Of a DNA stretch of 27,573 bases, positions 1-7,384 are shown piece after piece. Position numbers and translations under genes: made by a program. A model generated the notes under the pieces. The model did not search any database and had not been told where the DNA came from. It worked only from the letters and a program-made list of their open reading frames with translations. How positions within the stretch are numbered: position 1 is the stretch's first letter; the number at the start of each line of letters is the position of its first letter. This DNA comes from Alphaproteobacteria bacterium UBA7691. GTDB taxonomy: Bacteria > Pseudomonadota > Alphaproteobacteria > Ferrovibrionales > Ferrovibrionaceae. Location: contig DLGP01000107.1 of NCBI GenBank assembly GCA_002482765.1, positions 1 to 27,573 of the forward strand. Direction: 5' to 3'.

Positions 1-12
1 GGGGCGGTGTGC

Positions 13-91
13 TTTTCTTGCCTGGCGGCGTCGGCAAGCCTCACCGATGCACCACATCGCTTTCGGCTTGCCTTCTGGCCAGGCAAGAAAA
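13..91. repeat. Three-tier nested inverted repeat (long hairpin)
   Basis: Three nested perfect stems are visible: 14 bp (13-26 with 78-91, TTTTCTTGCCTGGC and its complement), 8 bp (33-40 with 65-72, GGCAAGCC/GGCTTGCC) and 5 bp (45-49 with 55-59, CGATG/CATCG) around a 5-nt loop. No T-tract follows the 3' arm, so it does not look like an ordinary intrinsic terminator. It lies 107 nt upstream of the ferredoxin start and could be a leader structure, the end of an upstream transcript, or a palindromic repeat element. Confidence 0.7.
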
Positions 92-198
92 TCACGCCGT
101 CACGGACCCGCCAATACTGGGTCCGCACCCTAGTTGCCGCTGCTCGCCCCAGGCGCTATATCAGGCGCGTAAACAGGAGCCAGCCCCAGGAGCCGACC

Positions 199-528
199 AT
201 GCCGAAGATGACCTTCATCCAGACCGATGGTTCGCGCCGCGAGGTGGAAGCGCCGCTTGGCCTGTCGGTGCTGGAAGTGGCGCATAAGCACGGCATCGAT
301 ATCGAAGGCGCCTGCGAGGGTTCGCTGGCCTGCTCCACCTGCCATGTTGTGGTGGACCCGGCCTGGTATGGCAAGCTGCCGGCGGCCAAGCCGGACGAGG
401 AAGACATGCTCGACCTTGCCTTTGGCCTGACCAAGACCTCGCGCCTCGGCTGCCAGTTGCTGATTAGCGAGGCGCTGGATGGCCTGGTGGTGAAACTGCC
501 CACCGCCACACGCAATATGATGGGTTAA
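199..528 (+). CDS. [2Fe-2S] ferredoxin, ISC/adrenodoxin type
   Basis: This 109-aa protein is a plant/vertebrate-type [2Fe-2S] ferredoxin, a soluble one-electron carrier. The cluster ligands are C39, C45, C48 and C85, spaced C-x5-C-x2-C-x36-C, which is the adrenodoxin/Isc ferredoxin pattern (motif CEGSLACSTC). The ATG at 199 was chosen because it follows an AGGAG sequence (188-192) and gives the normal family length; the open frame continues upstream to position 7 without domain content. Family members serve Fe-S cluster assembly or cytochrome P450/monooxygenase electron supply. No isc genes are visible, so the partner is unknown. The stop overlaps the stop of the convergent crcB. Confidence 0.93.
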   Translation: MPKMTFIQTDGSRREVEAPLGLSVLEVAHKHGIDIEGACEGSLACSTCHVVVDPAWYGKLPAAKPDEEDMLDLAFGLTKTSRLGCQLLISEALDGLVVKLPTATRNMMG

Positions 529-911
529 GCGGCTTTTCCGAAATATTGCACCAGGGCCATGCCGGCCCAGGTGGCAAACAGGCAGGCCAGCACCGACAGC
601 GCCACATGGCCGCCGGCGCGCAGCAGATAGCCATCGCGCAGCAAAGCCAGGGTTTGCAGGCTGAAGCTGGAAAAGGTGGTGAAGCCGCCGCACAGGCCCA
701 CCATCACCAAGGCGCGCGCATTGTCGCCCCAGCCGGTTTTCCCGGCCAGCAGGGCAGCGGCCAGGCCAATCACAAAGCTGCCGCTGATATTCACCAGCAC
801 GGTACCCCAGGGAAACCCGCTGCCATGGCGGCCATCGATATTGCTGGCCATCCAGTAGCGCGCCATGCTGCCAAGTGCGCCGCCAGTGGCGATGAGGAGA
901 TAGGCTTGCAT
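525..911 (-). CDS. crcB: Fluoride ion channel CrcB/Fluc
   Basis: This 128-aa, four-helix membrane protein belongs to the CrcB/Fluc family, which exports fluoride as a dual-topology dimer. Visible family motifs are GGALGSMARY near the N-terminus (residues 10-19), GTVLVNISGSF in helix 2 and GLCGGFTTFSSFS in helix 3, whose TTFSSF part contains the central sodium site and the phenylalanines lining the pore. Length is normal. The gene is convergent with the ferredoxin, the two stop codons overlapping, and divergent from the TfoX-domain gene with 89 nt between starts. No fluoride riboswitch core is recognisable in that gap, so regulation is unknown. Confidence 0.95.
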   Translation of the reverse strand: MQAYLLIATGGALGSMARYWMASNIDGRHGSGFPWGTVLVNISGSFVIGLAAALLAGKTGWGDNARALVMVGLCGGFTTFSSFSLQTLALLRDGYLLRAGGHVALSVLACLFATWAGMALVQYFGKAA

Positions 912-1000
912 GGCGGCAAGCTAAACGAATCGCCTTGCAGCGTCAAAGTTTCCGCCGCTTTCCCTTTTCCCACGGCGATGGTCGCGTTAGTCTGCGCGCC

Positions 1001-1381
1001 ATGACCGCCTCGAATGATTTCATGGAACACGCTGCCGAGTTATTCGCCCCGCTCGGCCCCATTGCCGTCCGCCGCATGTTCGGCGGTGCGGGCGTATATT
1101 GCCGGGGCGTGATGTTTGCGCTGATCGTTGACGATACGCTCTATCTCAAGGCCGATGCCGAGACCAAGGGCGATTTCGAGGCGCGCGGCGTGGGTCCGTT
1201 TGTCTATACGGGCAAGGGCAAGCCGGTGGCGATGAGTTATTGGCAATTGCCGGCCGAGGTGATCGACGAGCCGGAGACATTGCTGGAATGGGCGCGCAAG
1301 GCCTATGCCGTGGCGCGCAAGCAGAAGGCGGAAACCCCGCCGCCGAGCCGCCGCACCGGCATGGCACGGCATCGCCGCTGA
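1001..1381 (+). CDS. TfoX N-terminal domain protein
   Basis: This 126-aa protein consists of a TfoX N-terminal domain (roughly residues 8-105). The signature is visible as VRRMFGGAGVYCRGVMFALI followed by DDTLYLKADAET and a PFVYTGKGKPVAMSYW segment. The C-terminal tail is basic (PPPSRRTGMARHRR). The family is named after the Haemophilus competence regulator, but stand-alone N-domain proteins in alphaproteobacteria have no established role. The ATG at 1001 gives the family N-terminus; the frame extends upstream without domain content. It is convergent with the DUF2783 gene, only 6 nt apart. Confidence 0.85.
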   Translation: MTASNDFMEHAAELFAPLGPIAVRRMFGGAGVYCRGVMFALIVDDTLYLKADAETKGDFEARGVGPFVYTGKGKPVAMSYWQLPAEVIDEPETLLEWARKAYAVARKQKAETPPPSRRTGMARHRR

Positions 1382-1387
1382 TTGAGC

Positions 1388-1591
1388 CTACTCAGGCGCT
1401 CCGCGCGCCAGCCGCATTGCTTCATCCAGCACGGCGTCGTCGCCGATATGGTTGGCCAGCAGCAAAGCCAGCTTGGCGGTGGCCAGCCGGGCCTGGCGGT
1501 CTTCCAGCCCGGCGGTCATGCGGATCAGCTTTTCGTAAAAGCCATCCGGGTCTTTCAGGTTGGGTTCGGTATTGAGCTGCGCCATCATCAT
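1388..1591 (-). CDS. DUF2783 small protein, coupled to paaK
   Basis: This 67-aa soluble protein matches my memory of the DUF2783 family, which has an N-terminal LN-x-PNL-x-DPDGFY segment and a LLLANHIGDD-AVL-EA motif near the C-terminus (residues 43-57 here). The first ATG overlaps the paaK stop as ATGA (1588-1591), so translation is probably coupled; two further ATG codons follow directly and could serve instead. The family is small and uncharacterised. Co-occurrence with aromatic acyl-CoA genes suggests an accessory role in that pathway, which is inference only. Confidence 0.85.
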   Translation of the reverse strand: MMMAQLNTEPNLKDPDGFYEKLIRMTAGLEDRQARLATAKLALLLANHIGDDAVLDEAMRLARGAPE

Positions 1592-2937
1592 TCCTTGCGC
1601 CTGAGATCAACCACCCGCCGCGCCTTGCCGAGCGAGCGTTCGATGCCGCCCGGGTCGCGCAGGTCGATGCGGGCGGAAACCCCGATCAGGTCTTTCACAC
1701 GGCGCAGGATGGCGGCGCCGATCTGGTTTTTCAATGCGGCATCGGCATTGAATATCTCAGGCAATAATTCGGCCACGATGGTGAGGTCGTCGAGCGGCCC
1801 GTCGCGGCGGATTTCAAGCTGGTAATGCGGCGCCAGGCGCGGCTCCTGCAACAGCACCGCCTCCACCTGGCTCGGAAACACATTCACGCCGCGGATGATC
1901 AGCATGTCGTCGGCGCGGCCGGTGATGCGGTCCAGCCGCCGCATGCTGCGCGCGCTCGGCGGCAGCAGCCGGGTCAGGTCGCGCACGCGATAGCGGATCA
2001 GCGGCAGCGCTTCCTTGGTCAACGTGGTCAGCACCAATTCGCCGCGCTCGCCCTCGGGCAGCACCGCGCCGGTCTCGGGGTCGATGATCTCGGGATAGAA
2101 ATGATCCTCCCACAAAGTCAGCCCATCCTTGCTCTCAACGCATTCATTCGCCACGCCCGGCCCCATCACTTCCGAGAGGCCGAAGATATCCACCGCCTGG
2201 ATGCCGAAAGCCTGCTCGATGCCGGCGCGCATCGCCTCGGTCCATGGCTCGGCGCCATGGATGCCGATCGCCAGGCTGGTGTTGCGCGGCTCCAGCCCCT
2301 GGCGGCGGAATTCCTCGGCGATGGCCAGCATGTAGCTCGGCGTCACCATGATGATGTCGGGCCGCAAATCCTGGATCAGTTGCACCTGCTTCTCGGTCTG
2401 GCCGCCCGACATCGGCACCACGGTGCAGCCCAGTTTCTCGGCGCCGTAATGCGCCCCCAGGCCGCCGGTGAACAGGCCATAGCCATAGGCCACATGCACC
2501 AGATCGCCCGGCCGGCCGCCGGCAGCGCGGATCGACCGCGCCATCAGCCCGGCCCAATTGTCGATATCGGCGCGGGTATAGGCCACTACGGTGGGTTTGC
2601 CGGTGGTGCCGGAAGAGGCATGCAGCCGGATACAGTCGCGGCGCGGCACCGCCAGCATGCCGAAGGGATAGCCATCACGCAGGTCGGCCTTGGTGGTGAA
2701 GGGAAACCGCGCCAGGTCGCTCAAATCACGCAGGTCATCGGGATGCACCCCGGCAGCGTCAAACTTGGCGCGATAGGCCGGCACATTGTCATAGGCGTGG
2801 CGCAGGCTCCATTGCAGGCGGAAAAGCTGCAAGGCGGTTATCTCGTCGCGGCTCGCATATTCAATCGGCTCCAACAAGGCACGCTCGGCCCCCGCCACCG
2901 CCCGCTTAAGCGCGCGCGCCTGTCCCGCTCCCGTCAT
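1588..2937 (-). CDS. paaK: Phenylacetate-CoA ligase
   Basis: This 449-aa cytoplasmic adenylate-forming enzyme activates phenylacetate to phenylacetyl-CoA with ATP and CoA, the entry step of the aerobic phenylacetate pathway. Visible motifs are the P-loop-like SSGTTGKPT (residues 108-116), IFGLSEVMGPG (251-261), YRVRDLT (316-322) and the hinge/C-domain motif GRADDMLIIRGVNVFP (340-355), all in PaaK order. The length is close to that of known PaaK proteins. The ATG at 2937 is preceded by GGGAGGG. A perfect 26-bp palindrome lies 20-45 nt upstream, and the 455-nt gap to paaI suggests a separate promoter. The DUF2783 gene overlaps its stop. Confidence 0.96.
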   Translation of the reverse strand: MTGAGQARALKRAVAGAERALLEPIEYASRDEITALQLFRLQWSLRHAYDNVPAYRAKFDAAGVHPDDLRDLSDLARFPFTTKADLRDGYPFGMLAVPRRDCIRLHASSGTTGKPTVVAYTRADIDNWAGLMARSIRAAGGRPGDLVHVAYGYGLFTGGLGAHYGAEKLGCTVVPMSGGQTEKQVQLIQDLRPDIIMVTPSYMLAIAEEFRRQGLEPRNTSLAIGIHGAEPWTEAMRAGIEQAFGIQAVDIFGLSEVMGPGVANECVESKDGLTLWEDHFYPEIIDPETGAVLPEGERGELVLTTLTKEALPLIRYRVRDLTRLLPPSARSMRRLDRITGRADDMLIIRGVNVFPSQVEAVLLQEPRLAPHYQLEIRRDGPLDDLTIVAELLPEIFNADAALKNQIGAAILRRVKDLIGVSARIDLRDPGGIERSLGKARRVVDLRRKE

Positions 2938-2956
2938 GGTCCCTCCCGGCTTTTAT

Positions 2957-2982
2957 ATTATCCGACCAATTGGTCGGATAAT
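2957..2982. promoter_or_regulatory. 26-bp perfect palindrome, putative TetR-type operator of paaK
   Basis: Each 13-nt half reads ATTATCCGACCAA with its exact complement following; the core is CCGACCAATTGGTCGG. It ends 20 nt before the paaK start and contains a GATAAT -10-like hexamer on the minus strand. Size, symmetry and position suit a TetR-family operator. PaaR of the TetR family controls paa genes in several proteobacteria, but no regulator gene is in the window and the site identity is inferred. Confidence 0.65.
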
Positions 2983-3090
2983 TCAGCATGCAGGCGGGGC
3001 GGCGGTCAATCGGTATTTCCTATCGGCAGCTTATGCTGACAGGGTGAGGGGCCGGACCCTGACAGGGTGGGCCGTCATCGCACTCCAAAT

Positions 3091-3182
3091 CGTCATGCCC
3101 GCGCAAGCGGGCAGCCAGTTTTGCTAAAATATGGCTGAATTCCTGGGAAAATTGGATGCCCGGGTCAAGCCCGGGCATGACG
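3091..3182. repeat. REP-like composite palindromic element
   Basis: Two imperfect GC-rich palindromes in opposite orientation, roughly 3091-3116 and 3154-3182, are joined by about 38 nt of AT-richer DNA. The outer ends form an 11-bp terminal inverted repeat (CGTCATGCCCG / CGGGCATGACG). The right unit has the ATGCCCGGGTCAAGCCCGGGCAT core, which is widespread in intergenic regions of alphaproteobacteria. The 2938-3392 gap otherwise holds only the paaK operator and a short CAGGGT-N10-ACCCTG repeat (3040-3061). Confidence 0.7.
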
Positions 3183-3392
3183 ACGGTGAGGGGGCAGCAA
3201 AGGGCAGGTGCTGATAACTCAATCGAGTGCTGGCCGCTCCTGGGCCTTGGGCTGTAAGGCGCGGCCAGGAAAATTATCTGCCTGCTGCTGCATATCAGCG
3301 CAGATCACCTCTCCGCTATGTCAAACAGCGTCACACCCAGTTCGGCGTCATCGGTAGGGTCATGGTGTGATTTCCTTTTACTGATAGCGCGG

Positions 3393-3857
3393 TCAAGCCA
3401 GGCCCGGCACAACCTCGCCCTTGATCTGGCGCGAATGGCCGCGAAACAGGCCGACCAGCTTGCCATGCTGGTCGCGCAATTCGATGTCGTAAACACCGCT
3501 GCGGCCGCCGCCGGCCATTTCACGCGCCTCGGCGGTGAGCACCGCATCATGCGGCACCATAGCCAGGAAGCTGATATCGGCGCGCTGCGCCACCGCCGCC
3601 TTGTTGTAGGAATTGCAGGCAAAGGCGAAGGCGGAATCAGCCAGGGTGAACATGAAGCCGCCATGGCAGATGCCATGGCCGTTCAGCATGTCGGGCCGCA
3701 CTGCCATGCGCAGGCGGGCGCGGCCCGGGCCGATATCCAGCAGTTCGATGCCCAAACCCCGCGTGGCGGCATCGGCGGCATACATGGCGCGGCCCACTGC
3801 CTCGGCCACCTGCTGTGGGTCTGCCTGCTGCGGGTTTGGCGTCATGTCTACTGACAT
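3393..3857 (-). CDS. paaI: Hydroxyphenylacetyl-CoA thioesterase PaaI
   Basis: This 154-aa hotdog-fold thioesterase has the PaaI signature HGICHGGFMFTLADSAFAFA (residues 61-80), including the helix-capping HGG (65-67) and the catalytic-region Asp74. PaaI hydrolyses stalled ring-hydroxylated phenylacetyl-CoA, recovering CoA and preventing thioester build-up in the phenylacetate pathway. The start lies 2 nt after the paaG stop, so the two genes are surely co-transcribed and the ribosome site lies inside the paaG end. A second ATG (codon 5) is an alternative start. Length is slightly above the usual ~140 aa because of the Gln/Pro-rich N-terminus. Confidence 0.93.
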   Translation of the reverse strand: MSVDMTPNPQQADPQQVAEAVGRAMYAADAATRGLGIELLDIGPGRARLRMAVRPDMLNGHGICHGGFMFTLADSAFAFACNSYNKAAVAQRADISFLAMVPHDAVLTAEAREMAGGGRSGVYDIELRDQHGKLVGLFRGHSRQIKGEVVPGLA

Positions 3858-3859
3858 TC

Positions 3860-4651
3860 TTACTGGCCGCTGAACTTGGCCGGGCGCTTTTGCAGGAAGG
3901 CGGTGACACCTTCCACAAAGTCGCGGCTGCGGCCGGCAATGCGCTGGGCTTCAAGCTCCACTTCAAGCTGTTCGTCGAGCGAATTGGTCTGCGACTGGCG
4001 CACGATCTTGCGGATCAGGCCGAGGCCCAGCGTCGGCCCGTTGGCAAGCTTGAGCGCGATGGCCTGAGCGGCGCCGAGCAATTCGGCATCCTCGACGCAT
4101 TTCCAGATCAGGCCCCATTCGGCAGCCGTGGCCGCCGGCAGCTTTTCGCCCAGCATGGTCATGCCCAGCGCACGGGCCGAGCCGGCGAGGCGCGGCAGAA
4201 ACCAGGTGGAGCCGGCATCCGGCACCAGGCCGATATTGCAGAAGGCTTGCAGGAAGGTGGCCGACTTGGCGGCAATCACAATATCGCCGGCCAGCGCCAG
4301 GCTCATGCCGGCGCCCGCCGCCGCGCCATTCACGGCGCAGACGATCGGCATGCGATAGCTGTTCATCTTGCGGATCACCGGATGGTAGCGATCATGCAAC
4401 GCCACGCCCAGATCGGGCGGGCCATCGCCCTGGCCGAGATCACCGCTGGCCAGATCGGCGCCCGAGCAGAAACCGCGCCCGGCGCCGGTCAGCAGCACAG
4501 CGCGGCTTTCGCCATCATTTTCAATCTCGCGCAAAGCGGCGAGCAATTCGGTCATCAATTCGGCGCTGAGCGCATTGAGCCGCTCGGGCCGGTTCAGCGT
4601 GATGGTGGCGACGCGGTCTTTTTTCTCGACCAGCAAGGTGGCGTAGGCCAT
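3860..4651 (-). CDS. paaG: PaaG, ring-1,2-epoxyphenylacetyl-CoA isomerase (enoyl-CoA hydratase family)
   Basis: This 263-aa crotonase-fold protein converts the ring-epoxide of phenylacetyl-CoA to the oxepin-CoA. The crotonase landmarks are FCSGADL (residues 61-67, first oxyanion segment), VNGAAAGAGMSLALAGD (107-123, second oxyanion segment) and the PaaG-typical GLVPDAGSTWFLPRL (141-155) with Asp145 at the catalytic position. The ATG is preceded by a GGGAGAG ribosome site. It is the first gene of paaG-paaI. The ring epoxidase that makes its substrate is not in this window, so it must be encoded elsewhere if the pathway is complete. A generic enoyl-CoA hydratase is the less likely alternative. 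Confidence 0.93.
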   Translation of the reverse strand: MAYATLLVEKKDRVATITLNRPERLNALSAELMTELLAALREIENDGESRAVLLTGAGRGFCSGADLASGDLGQGDGPPDLGVALHDRYHPVIRKMNSYRMPIVCAVNGAAAGAGMSLALAGDIVIAAKSATFLQAFCNIGLVPDAGSTWFLPRLAGSARALGMTMLGEKLPAATAAEWGLIWKCVEDAELLGAAQAIALKLANGPTLGLGLIRKIVRQSQTNSLDEQLEVELEAQRIAGRSRDFVEGVTAFLQKRPAKFSGQ

Positions 4652-4737
4652 GCGTTTCTCTCCCGGACAGGCTTTTTCAAACGCATGTTAGCCGAGGCTG
4701 TGCGGCAGCAAAAGCCTGCCGTGGCGGCAAGGCGCGG

Positions 4738-5793
4738 TTAGCCGCCGCCGGCCGGGATGCCGATTTCACGCTCGGTGATCACCCGGTCGCGCCCGGCATG
4801 CTTGGCGGCGTAAAGCGCATCATCGGCGCGCTGCACCAGGCCGGAAAGCGGCTCGCCCGGGCGGTATTCGGCCACACCTACGGAGATCGTGACCCGGCCA
4901 AGCTCCTGGCCGCTGCTGCGTTTCACCAGCTTGCGGGCGCTGATGCCGCGGCGGATCGAATCGGCCAGGCCATGCGCCTGATCCAGCCGGGTGAAGGGCA
5001 GCAGGATGGCAAATTCCTCGCCGCCATACCGCGCCGCCACATCGCGGCCCTTCACATTTTCGGCCAGCATGCGGCCCACCAATTGCAGCACGGTGTCGCC
5101 GGTCTGGTGGCCAAAATTATCGTTGAAATGTTTGAAGTGATCGATATCCAGCATCAGCAGCGACAAAGCCGCATTATCCTGCTGCGTCTCGCGCACCAGC
5201 AGATGCATCGCCTGTTCAAAAGCCTTGCGGTTGGCCAGGCCGGTGAGCGGATCAGTCAGCGCCTCGCGCCGCGCCTGCTCAAAGCCGCGCCGCAATTCGG
5301 TCACTTCCGCCGTGGCTTCGGCCAAGCGGGTTTCCAGTTCCTTGTTGCGCTCCTGCATGGCGCGGGTTTCCAGCAGCATGGCATCCACGATGCCATCCAC
5401 CTGGGCCGGGGCGCTGGCCGGCTCGGCATCCAGCTTGTCGGAGAAACGCTCAAGCTGGTCGCCATAGGCGCGGGTGGTTTCCTCGGCGCTGCCGATATGG
5501 TCGCGCAATTCATCCATCACGGCATCCAGCTTGTCTGCCGCATCGCGTGAGGCATGAAACAGCCGGGCCGGCGAGAGATGCTGTTCATACAGCGCGCGCA
5601 CCACTTCGGGCGTGAAAGCCTGCTTGGCCGCCACCAGGGCATCCATGGCACGGCCCAGGGCATGGTCGCGGCCGGCATGATATTCATACCAGACGGTGAA
5701 ATGCACCGGGGTGGGCGGGATGCCATGCTTGGCCATGCTGGCCACGGCCGCATGGGCAAATTCCGCCGCGCGCTGCATGTCGTCGTTCAGCAA
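4738..5793 (-). CDS. Diguanylate cyclase (GGDEF), TTG start
   Basis: This is a soluble 351-aa protein with an alpha-helical N-terminal region, a coiled-coil-like stretch and a C-terminal GGDEF domain. The active site RYGGEEF and the DPLTGLANRKAF and LLMLDIDHFKHFND motifs are intact, so c-di-GMP synthesis is likely. At the inhibitory-site position the residues before VAARYGGEEF are KGRD, so the Arg of RxxD is replaced by Lys and product inhibition may be weak. AGGAGG (5800-5805) is followed after 6 nt by TTG at 5793, taken as the start; the ATG 15 nt further in is the alternative. No transmembrane segments are seen. It lies upstream of paaG in the same direction with 86 nt between. Confidence 0.9.
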   Translation of the reverse strand: MLNDDMQRAAEFAHAAVASMAKHGIPPTPVHFTVWYEYHAGRDHALGRAMDALVAAKQAFTPEVVRALYEQHLSPARLFHASRDAADKLDAVMDELRDHIGSAEETTRAYGDQLERFSDKLDAEPASAPAQVDGIVDAMLLETRAMQERNKELETRLAEATAEVTELRRGFEQARREALTDPLTGLANRKAFEQAMHLLVRETQQDNAALSLLMLDIDHFKHFNDNFGHQTGDTVLQLVGRMLAENVKGRDVAARYGGEEFAILLPFTRLDQAHGLADSIRRGISARKLVKRSSGQELGRVTISVGVAEYRPGEPLSGLVQRADDALYAAKHAGRDRVITEREIGIPAGGG

Positions 5794-5799
5794 ACCAAT

Positions 5800-5805
5800 C
5801 CTCCT
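5800..5805 (-). promoter_or_regulatory. Shine-Dalgarno AGGAGG deciding a TTG start
   Basis: A perfect AGGAGG on the minus strand sits 6 nt before a TTG codon (5793-5791) of the diguanylate cyclase, whereas the nearest ATG is 21 nt away from it. This supports the TTG start. Confidence 0.6.
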
Positions 5806-5906
5806 GATAGAGGCTGCATTGTGGCGGCAACAACCTGGGCTTGGCAACGCCGCCAGCGCTAATTCAGGAAGATTTCGTCACAATGTCATATGCGGCGAAA
5901 GTTTAA

Positions 5907-6632
5907 TCACACCCCGAGATACCGATGCTGAATTTCCGGGCTGGCGGCCAGTTCCGGCGACGAGCCCTGCCACACCACGCGGCCTTTTTCGATCACATAA
6001 TGGCGGTCGGCCAGCCGGGTCAGCGCTTCCACATTCTTGTCCACGATCAGGATCGATTGCCCGGCGGCCTTGAGCTGCGCGATGCAGGCCCAGATTTCCT
6101 GGCGGATCAGCGGCGCCAAGCCCTCGGTGGCTTCGTCCAGGATCAGCAGATGCGGGTTGGTCATCAGCGCCCGGCCCACCGCCAGCATCTGCTGCTCGCC
6201 GCCGGAAAGCTGGTTGCCCATATTGCCGGCACGTTCAGCGAGGCGCGGAAACAGCGCCACCACCTTGTCATACGTCCAGGGCTGGGCGGCGCCACGCCGG
6301 TTGGCGGCGGTGGCAATCAGATTCTCGCGCACACTGAGATTGGGGAAAATCTGCCGCCCCTCCGGCACCAGGCCGATGCCGATCTTGGCAACACGATAAG
6401 ACGGATAGGCGCGGATATCGCTGGCGCGAAACCGGATGCTGCCGCTGGCCGCCGGGGTCAGCCCCATGATCGAGCGGATCGTGGTGGTTTTGCCCATGCC
6501 GTTGCGGCCCATCAGCGTCACCACCTCGCCGGCCTTGATTGCCAGATGCATGCCGAACAGCACCTGGCTGCGGCCATAGAAGGTGTTGATGCCATCCACT
6601 TCCAGCAGGCTTGTCATGGCTGGGCCCTTCAT
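5907..6632 (-). CDS. livF: HAAT-family ABC transporter ATPase LivF
   Basis: This 241-aa ATPase is the second nucleotide-binding subunit of a branched-chain-amino-acid-type importer. It shows Walker A GRNGMGKTT, the LivF-typical GIGLVPEGRQIFPNLSV segment, signature LSGGEQQMLAVGRAL and Walker B LLILDEATEGLAP, with IVDKNVEAL at the switch position, as in a LivF subgroup that has Asn instead of His. The first ATG overlaps the livG stop as ATGA (6629-6632); a second ATG five codons on is possible. It is the last gene of the livKHMGF unit; no clear hairpin terminator follows before 5800. Confidence 0.94.
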   Translation of the reverse strand: MKGPAMTSLLEVDGINTFYGRSQVLFGMHLAIKAGEVVTLMGRNGMGKTTTIRSIMGLTPAASGSIRFRASDIRAYPSYRVAKIGIGLVPEGRQIFPNLSVRENLIATAANRRGAAQPWTYDKVVALFPRLAERAGNMGNQLSGGEQQMLAVGRALMTNPHLLILDEATEGLAPLIRQEIWACIAQLKAAGQSILIVDKNVEALTRLADRHYVIEKGRVVWQGSSPELAASPEIQHRYLGV

Positions 6633-7384
6633 GGCTGGGTCTCTGTGCCGAGATAGGCTTCGCGCACATCGGCATTGGCGCGGATTTCCTGCGGTGTGCC
6701 GGTGGCGATGGCGCGGCCATAAACCAGCACGGTGATGCGGTCGGCCAGGGCAAACACCGCTTCCATGTCATGCTCGATCAGCAGGATCGACACGCTGCCT
6801 TTCAGCTTCAGCAGCATCTGCACCATGCGCGCCGAATCATCCGGCCCCATGCCGGCCATCGGTTCGTCCAGCAGCAAAAGCTTCGGCTGTGTTGCCAGCG
6901 CCATCGCCAGTTCAAGCTGGCGGTGTTCGCCATGGCTCAGCGCATTGGCGGGAATATCGGCGCGCTGGTGCAGGCCCACCAGTTCCAGCGCCCGCAAGGC
7001 CGGTGCGCGCAGGGCGGCATCATCGGCCACCGGGCGCCAGAAGCGGAAGGAATGGCCGTCATGTGCCTGCACCGCCAGGGCAACATTCTCCAACGCCGTG
7101 AAAGCCTGGAAGATCGAGGTGATCTGAAACGAGCGGGCGAGGCCGAGATGCGAGCGTTTATGCACCGGCAGCGCCGTGATGTCGTGGCCGAGAAAACGGA
7201 TGCTGCCGGCATCGGGCTGCAATTCGCCGATCAACTGGCCGATCAGCGTGGTTTTGCCGGCGCCGTTCGGGCCGATCACCGCATGCACTTCGCCGGGCCG
7301 GATATCAATGGAGAAATCATCGGTGGCGGTGAGGCCACCAAAGCGTTTCACCAGATTATTCACCTCAAGCACCGGCGCGCTCAT
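6629..7384 (-). CDS. livG: HAAT-family ABC transporter ATPase LivG
   Basis: This 251-aa ATPase carries Walker A GPNGAGKTT (residues 38-46), signature LSHGEHRQLELAMAL, Walker B LLLLDEPMAGM and switch His in LLIEHDME. The segment LGLARSFQITSIFQAFTALENV is typical of LivG. The ATG at 7384 overlaps the livM stop as ATGA, which decides the start; the frame runs further upstream inside livM. It pairs with LivF under the permeases LivH/LivM. Confidence 0.95.
   Translation of the reverse strand: MSAPVLEVNNLVKRFGGLTATDDFSIDIRPGEVHAVIGPNGAGKTTLIGQLIGELQPDAGSIRFLGHDITALPVHKRSHLGLARSFQITSIFQAFTALENVALAVQAHDGHSFRFWRPVADDAALRAPALRALELVGLHQRADIPANALSHGEHRQLELAMALATQPKLLLLDEPMAGMGPDDSARMVQMLLKLKGSVSILLIEHDMEAVFALADRITVLVYGRAIATGTPQEIRANADVREAYLGTETQP

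Noticed and set aside
912..1000. Fluoride riboswitch before crcB
   Set aside because: No GGNGAUGG core and pseudoknot pattern could be found in the 89-nt gap on the minus strand.
1825..3039. 404-codon plus-strand open frame opposite paaK
   Set aside because: It is the antisense shadow of paaK, rich in His, Gln and Arg, with no domain pattern. High GC produces many such frames here.
4649..4687. 9-bp inverted repeat CATGCGTTT / AAACGCATG around the paaG start
   Set aside because: It has a long spacer and includes the start codon; no T-tract or operator-like neighbourhood, so it is not reported as a site.
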